From NCBI GenBank assembly GCA_004525155.1, contig SPDA01000024.1, positions 1 to 11,015 of the forward strand: DNA of 11,015 bases. The letters are read 5' to 3'. Below the pieces are notes generated by a model. It was given only the letters and a program-made list of their open reading frames with translations. It ran no database searches and was not told where the DNA came from. The DNA comes from Spirochaetales bacterium. GTDB taxonomy: Bacteria; Spirochaetota; Spirochaetia; SPDA01. Position 1 is the stretch's first letter, and each line of letters opens with the position of its first letter. This document shows, piece by piece, positions 7,688 through 11,015 of this stretch. Position numbers and translations under genes: made by a program.

Positions 7688-8206
7688 TTACCCTGCAGAC
7701 CTTGTTTCAGCGGACCGTGCCCGGAACACCTCGGGATCAGCCATTGTTATGGTCTCTTCCACCTGTTTGCGGATGGCGCCGTCCGTCACGCCTTCCTGCT
7801 CAAGAAGCAGACTTACGCAGTTCCTCCGGAACTCGTTGGCCGCCATACCGAGGGATTCCACCTTGCCGATAAGCGCAGCCGGGGCAAACCCTTCACCTAC
7901 GGCCATGTACCGCAGGGTCATGACAATGTGCGAAAAATCCACGTCCTGCGGACAGTTGGCGGAGCAGGCGTAGCACTGCTGGCAGTACCAGATGAGAGGC
8001 GACTTGAGCAGTTCCTCCTTCATACCCATGAGGATCATCCGGATCATCTTCCTGGGGTTGTAGTCATGCTTCGCGTGAAACGCCGGGCACCCGGCGGTAC
8101 AGGTGCCGCAGGCAAAACATTTCTTGATGTGGCTGCCGCCGGGCATCTTCGCGAGATCGTATTTGAAATTCACATCGAGTGAATCATTTATTATCAATGT
8201 TTCCAT
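7688..8206 (-). CDS. hdrC: Heterodisulfide reductase subunit C-like 4Fe-4S protein
   Basis: A 172-residue protein with two complete 4Fe-4S motifs: C30-x2-C33-x2-C36-x3-C40-P and C75-x2-C78-x2-C81-x3-C85-P. The second lies in the WYCQQCYACSANCPQDVD context typical of HdrC. A helical C-terminal half follows, as usual for the family. It has no membrane segment, so it belongs to the soluble HdrABC type and not HdrE/DsrM-linked forms. The ATG at 8206 has GGGAG at 8213-8217 with six-base spacing. It lies 15 bases after metF and 11 bases before hdrA. HdrC normally carries electrons from HdrA to HdrB; with no hdrB here and metFV directly upstream, it probably hands them to MetV/MetF. The family assignment is firm; the partner is inferred. 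Confidence 0.93.
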   Translation of the reverse strand: METLIINDSLDVNFKYDLAKMPGGSHIKKCFACGTCTAGCPAFHAKHDYNPRKMIRMILMGMKEELLKSPLIWYCQQCYACSANCPQDVDFSHIVMTLRYMAVGEGFAPAALIGKVESLGMAANEFRRNCVSLLLEQEGVTDGAIRKQVEETITMADPEVFRARSAETRSAG

Positions 8207-8221
8207 ATGCGTCTCCCGTTT

Positions 8222-9205
8222 CTATACCGCCGGGCGGGGCAGCAGTCCCGCGCGTTCAATAATTTCCGGCACTCTGTGTTCCCACTCGATCGCCATAAGA
8301 TGAATTCCCGCTATTCCTTCCATATCCTGGAACCGCTTAATCTGCTCCACGCAGATGGCGATTCCTTCGTCCGCCTGTTTTTCCTTGGGTACCCTGGAGA
8401 GCCGTTCTATGTAATCATCCGGCACCGTGAGGCCCGCCACGCTGTCGCGCATGTACTTTGCCATACCGACGGATTTAAGCGGCGTTATACCCGCGAGAAT
8501 CTTTATCTTTTTGTGCAGCTCCCTCTCCCTCACCATCTTCATCCACGCTTCGAACCTTTTCATGTCGTAGATGCACTGGGTCTGGACAAAATCGGCCCCT
8601 GCCTTGAACTTCTTTAAAAGCCGTATGACCCGGAACTCGAAGGGATCTCCGAAGGGGTTCGCGGCGGCGCCGATGTATACCCTCGGCTCCGAAATCGGGG
8701 CATTCTTGCCGTTGCGGATTTCTTCGCCGCACTGAAACAGTTTGCTGTCCCGCATCGTTTTAAGCATGTCGATGAGCTGGATTGAATCCATGTCGTACAC
8801 ATTCTTGCTGGCACTGTGATTTCCGAATTTCTGGTGGTCGCCGGTGAGGCAGAGAATATTTTTGAGGCCAAGGGCATAGGCGCCAAGGATGTCGCTCTGC
8901 ATGGCAATCCTGTTCCTGTCCCTGCAGGTTATCTGGATAACGGGTTCGAGACCGTGCTGCATGGCGAGTACGCCCGCCGCGATGGAGGACATCCTCACGA
9001 TGGCCGTCTGATTGTCTGTAATGTTAACCGCGTCCACCATACCTTTGAGATGGCGCGCTTTCTCCCCGATAACCGCCGTGTCCGCGCTTTTCGGCGGCCC
9101 CAGTTCCGAGGTCACCGCAAACTTGCCTGCCGTAAGCACCTTTTCCAGGTTGCTGCCTGCCTTAAGGCCTTCGGCCTTAAGGTCGGTGTTTTCCTTTATA
9201 CTCAT
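8222..9205 (-). CDS. metF: Methylenetetrahydrofolate reductase, catalytic subunit
   Basis: A 327-residue FAD-dependent TIM-barrel enzyme that reduces 5,10-methylene-tetrahydrofolate to 5-methyl-tetrahydrofolate in the methyl branch of the acetyl-CoA pathway. Visible family marks are VTSELGPP with the catalytic Glu34, NITDNQTAIVRMSS (61-74), QITCRDRNR (91-99), CLTGDHQ (119-125), GAAANPFGDP (179-188), DFVQTQCIYD (205-214) and ILAGITPLKS (237-246). It is a little longer than the E. coli enzyme. The start ATG overlaps the metV stop (ATGA, 9202-9205), so the two subunits are translationally coupled. MetF of MetFV type does not rely on NADH alone but receives electrons through MetV, which fits the Hdr/Flx genes downstream. 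Direction could be reversed in an oxidative Wood-Ljungdahl pathway, as in some sulfate reducers. Confidence 0.95.
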   Translation of the reverse strand: MSIKENTDLKAEGLKAGSNLEKVLTAGKFAVTSELGPPKSADTAVIGEKARHLKGMVDAVNITDNQTAIVRMSSIAAGVLAMQHGLEPVIQITCRDRNRIAMQSDILGAYALGLKNILCLTGDHQKFGNHSASKNVYDMDSIQLIDMLKTMRDSKLFQCGEEIRNGKNAPISEPRVYIGAAANPFGDPFEFRVIRLLKKFKAGADFVQTQCIYDMKRFEAWMKMVRERELHKKIKILAGITPLKSVGMAKYMRDSVAGLTVPDDYIERLSRVPKEKQADEGIAICVEQIKRFQDMEGIAGIHLMAIEWEHRVPEIIERAGLLPRPAV

Positions 9206-9873
9206 AGCCGCATATCTTCCCTGATTATCTTTCCGGGGCCGCCGTCCCTGCCGGTGCTCCAGTCCTTAATCGGTTCATTCTCTTCGAGCCTTTCGAGTAT
9301 GCCGAGCAGCTTCATGCGGTCGTAGATGAGCTGCCACCCGCAGTCCAGATCCGCCGGGTCGACCTCGCACTTGCCGTCCTGGGAACCGCCGCAGGGTCCG
9401 TTCAGAAGGCTCTTGGAACAGCGCGCCACGGGGCAGATGCCGCCGAATTTCCCCAGCACGCAGCTGCCGCAGCCTGCGCAGCGCTCGGACCAGACCCCCT
9501 GCTCGAGGGTGGTGCCGTAGAACTTCGTATCAAGCCCGGGGATGACGCGCTTGCCCTCGAACAGTTCGCTTAAGTATTGGACTCCGACACCGCAGGCAAG
9601 GGAAAGAACGGCGTCCGCTTTTTCTATTTTTTCCCGCACGTCGTCGAAAAACTCCCTGTCGCACTGGCGTTCAATCGTATCTTCCGTTATGTCCGCGGCC
9701 GTTCCTCCGTTTTTGTGGGCCAGCCGAAGAACGGAAGAAAGGATACCCACTTCCTTTTCTCCTCCGGCCATGCAAACGGTTACGCAGGTGCCGCAGCCGA
9801 GAACGAGGAGGCTGCCGTATTCCTTTACGCTTTCGAATATTTCATTGAAAGGTTTCTGAACAGCGGTTATCAC
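9202..9873 (-). CDS. metV: MetV, iron-sulfur partner of methylenetetrahydrofolate reductase
   Basis: A 223-residue cysteine-rich protein of the MetV family (methylene-tetrahydrofolate reductase C-terminal domain-like). Motifs include LGCGTCVTVCMAGGEKEV (25-42), with C27-x2-C30-x3-C34; SLACGVGVQYL (91-101); a zinc- or cluster-binding set C132-x2-C135-x2-C138 with C147, C152, C161 and C169; and the family phrase LLNGPCGGSQDGKCEV. It forms a heterodimer with MetF and links its flavin to external electron donors. The start is GTG at 9873, overlapping by four bases (GTGA, 9870-9873) the stop of the restored upstream MvhD-like frame. It overlaps metF downstream by four bases. The GTG start plus overlaps on both sides argue that MvhD-like, MetV and MetF are made in fixed proportion. 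Confidence 0.93.
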   Translation of the reverse strand: MITAVQKPFNEIFESVKEYGSLLVLGCGTCVTVCMAGGEKEVGILSSVLRLAHKNGGTAADITEDTIERQCDREFFDDVREKIEKADAVLSLACGVGVQYLSELFEGKRVIPGLDTKFYGTTLEQGVWSERCAGCGSCVLGKFGGICPVARCSKSLLNGPCGGSQDGKCEVDPADLDCGWQLIYDRMKLLGILERLEENEPIKDWSTGRDGGPGKIIREDMRL

Positions 9874-10261
9874 GCAAAACTCCTTACACTGTCGAGCATT
9901 TCTGCCACGAATCTTTCGAATTTATGAGGGTCGACGGATGAGAGGTAATCCATGCGTACCCGGCCCGGATCGATCCCTGCCGCGGAAAGCAGCATTTTCA
10001 CCTGTCCAACGCGCTTCCCGGCACGGACATTCCCCGGAAAAACTTGCAGTTATCCACGGGGCAGCCGAGCACCAGAACTCCCGGCGCTCCCTCTTCCAGG
10101 GCTTTGAGAATTATTCCCATTTCAATCTTTCCTGAACAGGGAAGAGGAACAATCCTCACTGCCCCGAACAATTCCCCTTTTTCATCGTCATACTGAAGGG
10201 CCCGGGCGCTTACAAGGGAGGAATTTTCACAACAGAAAACAACCAGTTTTTTTTCTTCCAC
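9870..10261 (-). pseudogene. Second MvhD-like hydrogenase iron-sulfur subunit, frame broken by a one-base shift
   Basis: From GTG at 10261 the reading frame gives 87 residues and stops at 9998-10000. The first 76 match the MvhD family: VVFCCEN, VPLPCSGKIE, and GCPVDNCKFFRG in place of GCHPGDCHYxxG. After Arg76 the match ends. Stepping back one base at about 10034 gives 54 further residues beginning GNVRAGKRVGQVK and containing AGIDPGRVRMDYLSSVDPHKF, the expected MvhD C-terminus (compare GNLIARRK and GVEPERVQFSWVSASEG in the other copy). The restored protein is 130 residues, a normal MvhD length. It stops at 9870 in a GTGA overlap with metV. The break lies in TTTTTCCGGGG on the coding strand, so a missing base in a short run, natural or from sequencing, is likeliest. 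Programmed frameshifting is possible but unproven. Confidence 0.85.
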
Positions 10262-10267
10262 TGCCTA

Positions 10268-10273
10268 CCCCTT
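10268..10273 (-). promoter_or_regulatory. Ribosome binding site for the MvhD-like GTG start
   Basis: AAGGGG on the coding strand ends six bases before the GTG at 10261 and overlaps the TAA stop of the upstream HdrA-like gene. It supports the GTG start and a length that matches the MvhD N-terminus. Confidence 0.6.
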
Positions 10274-11015
10274 AAACCGCCTGAAATAAAAGAGCCTTGT
10301 CCGGATATACCGGAAGCTCGATGGCCTTTGCCGGACACTCGCCGGCGCAGATACCGCATCGTTTGCAGACATGGGCCAGGCTTTCCGCGACCCCCTTCTC
10401 CCTGTTCACGCGCATGGCCCTGAAGGGGCAGCTGCGTACGCAGGTAAGGCAGAGTACGCATTTCTCCGGATCCACCCGGGCCTGGGAAGACTCTATCCGG
10501 ATAACCGGCCCGCCTAAAAGACCTTCCAGGTATAGAACGGCAGCGGCAGTCTCATCCGTAATCTGCGGCAGATAATGGGTGCCCCTGCAGGCGCCGACGG
10601 CCGCGATACCGGGAAGGTTTGTCCCCACGGGAAGAAGGTGGATGTTGTTCTCCTGGGCCTGACCCAGGCTGTCGGCCGTAACACCCGTGATGCGGAGCAG
10701 GTCCCTGTCTGTCCCGGTTTCAAGCCCCTGGGTGCTTATTCCCGCCACGTCGCAGGTCAGGCTAATGACGGCACCCAGGATACTGTCGCGGCAGCGGATG
10801 GCAAGACCCTCGTCAGTTTCGGCAATTTCCGGTTTCCCTTCGTATTTGACTACAGCCACGCCCGCATCCCGCGCCGCGGCATAGAGTTTTTCAATATGAA
10901 GGGCAGAAACGCGCGCGTCCCGCAGAAAAAGGGAAACCTGCCTTTCATACTGTTTCTGAAGGGCGAGGGCCGTCTGCAGGGCGGATTCCGTGGAAGCCTT
11001 GGTTTCCGGAAACGC
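10272..11015 (-). CDS. HdrA-like iron-sulfur flavoprotein, C-terminal part (N-terminus beyond right edge)
   Basis: An open frame of 247 residues enters from the right edge and ends with TAA at 10272. A GTG at 10859 could be taken as a start, but the same frame continues without a stop for 52 more codons to the edge and the family match continues through it, so the gene is truncated by the window. The stretch SLFLRDARVSALHIEKLY followed by AARDAGVAVVKYEGKPEI lines up with HdrA segments such as YREIRTYG...ELGIMFIRYD...KPEV. Two ferredoxin motifs follow: C186-x2-C189-x2-C192-x3-C196-P and C217-x2-C220-x2-C223-x3-C227-P of the visible fragment. It precedes an MvhD-like gene and metV, so it may form a separate HdrA/MvhD electron-input pair for MetFV or for the acetyl-CoA pathway. 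Flavin-binding motifs would be outside the window. Confidence 0.8.
   Translation of the reverse strand, partial: AFPETKASTESALQTALALQKQYERQVSLFLRDARVSALHIEKLYAAARDAGVAVVKYEGKPEIAETDEGLAIRCRDSILGAVISLTCDVAGISTQGLETGTDRDLLRITGVTADSLGQAQENNIHLLPVGTNLPGIAAVGACRGTHYLPQITDETAAAVLYLEGLLGGPVIRIESSQARVDPEKCVLCLTCVRSCPFRAMRVNREKGVAESLAHVCKRCGICAGECPAKAIELPVYPDKALLFQAV

Noticed and set aside
7296..7973. Plus-strand 225-residue open frame across the hdrA/hdrC junction
   Set aside because: It spans two well-supported minus-strand genes and shows no family features.
9998..10000. In-frame TGA of the short MvhD-like frame as a selenocysteine codon
   Set aside because: Reading through in the same frame gives sequence unlike MvhD, whereas the -1 frame gives the expected C-terminus, so a frame shift explains it, not recoding of TGA.
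10857..10859. GTG at 10859 as the start of the rightmost gene
   Set aside because: The frame stays open to the window edge and the upstream residues continue the HdrA match, so the true start is outside the window.
1..11015. tRNA, rRNA, CRISPR arrays, insertion sequences or phage genes
   Set aside because: None seen: the window is filled by coding sequence on one strand, with no DNA repeats or terminal inverted repeats recognised by eye.

Overview
This window is one continuous block of ten genes. All lie on the minus strand, so transcription runs from the right edge to the left edge. Junctions are tight: three 4-base stop/start overlaps, and gaps of at most 28 bases elsewhere. It looks like the interior of one long operon whose promoter and terminator are both outside the window. 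Nearly every product is an iron-sulfur protein or flavoprotein, or works directly with one. The gene set (MetF and MetV of the Wood-Ljungdahl methyl branch, heterodisulfide-reductase-like HdrA and HdrC, MvhD and Flx-type subunits) points to a strictly anaerobic bacterium using the acetyl-CoA pathway: an acetogen, sulfate reducer or syntroph. Desulfobacterota or an anaerobic Bacillota lineage would fit, but I cannot fix the taxon from the sequence alone. Base composition is moderately GC-rich and looks uniform, and I see no mobile elements or foreign-looking islands.

Layout in transcription order. (1) 11015-10272: C-terminal part of an HdrA-like protein, cut by the right edge. (2) 10261-9870: a small MvhD-like subunit whose frame is broken by a one-base shift near 10034; its restored frame ends in a GTGA overlap with the next gene. 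(3) 9873-9202: metV. (4) 9205-8222: metF. (5) 8206-7688: hdrC. (6) 7676-3165: a 1503-residue HdrA made of one HdrA unit interrupted by an NfnB/GltD-like NADPH oxidoreductase module, followed by a second HdrA unit. (7) 3162-2626: an MvhD/FlxD-type subunit. (8) 2629-1580 and (9) 1551-472: two 4Fe-4S proteins resembling FlxC and FlxB. (10) 458-1: N-terminal part of a FlxA-type FAD/NAD(P)H-binding protein, cut by the left edge.

Proposed joint function (inference from known families): FlxA takes electrons from NAD(P)H and passes them through FlxB, FlxC and MvhD to the flavins of HdrA. HdrA splits the pairs, sending one stream to ferredoxin and the other through HdrC and MetV to MetF, which reduces methylene-tetrahydrofolate to methyl-tetrahydrofolate. 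This would combine the Moorella-type MetFV-HdrABC-MvhD complex with the Desulfovibrio-type Flx-Hdr NADH module. Three features stand out: no hdrB lies between hdrC and hdrA or anywhere else visible, HdrA carries its own internal pyridine-nucleotide module, and a second HdrA/MvhD pair precedes metV. No gene-free stretch exceeds about 30 bases.
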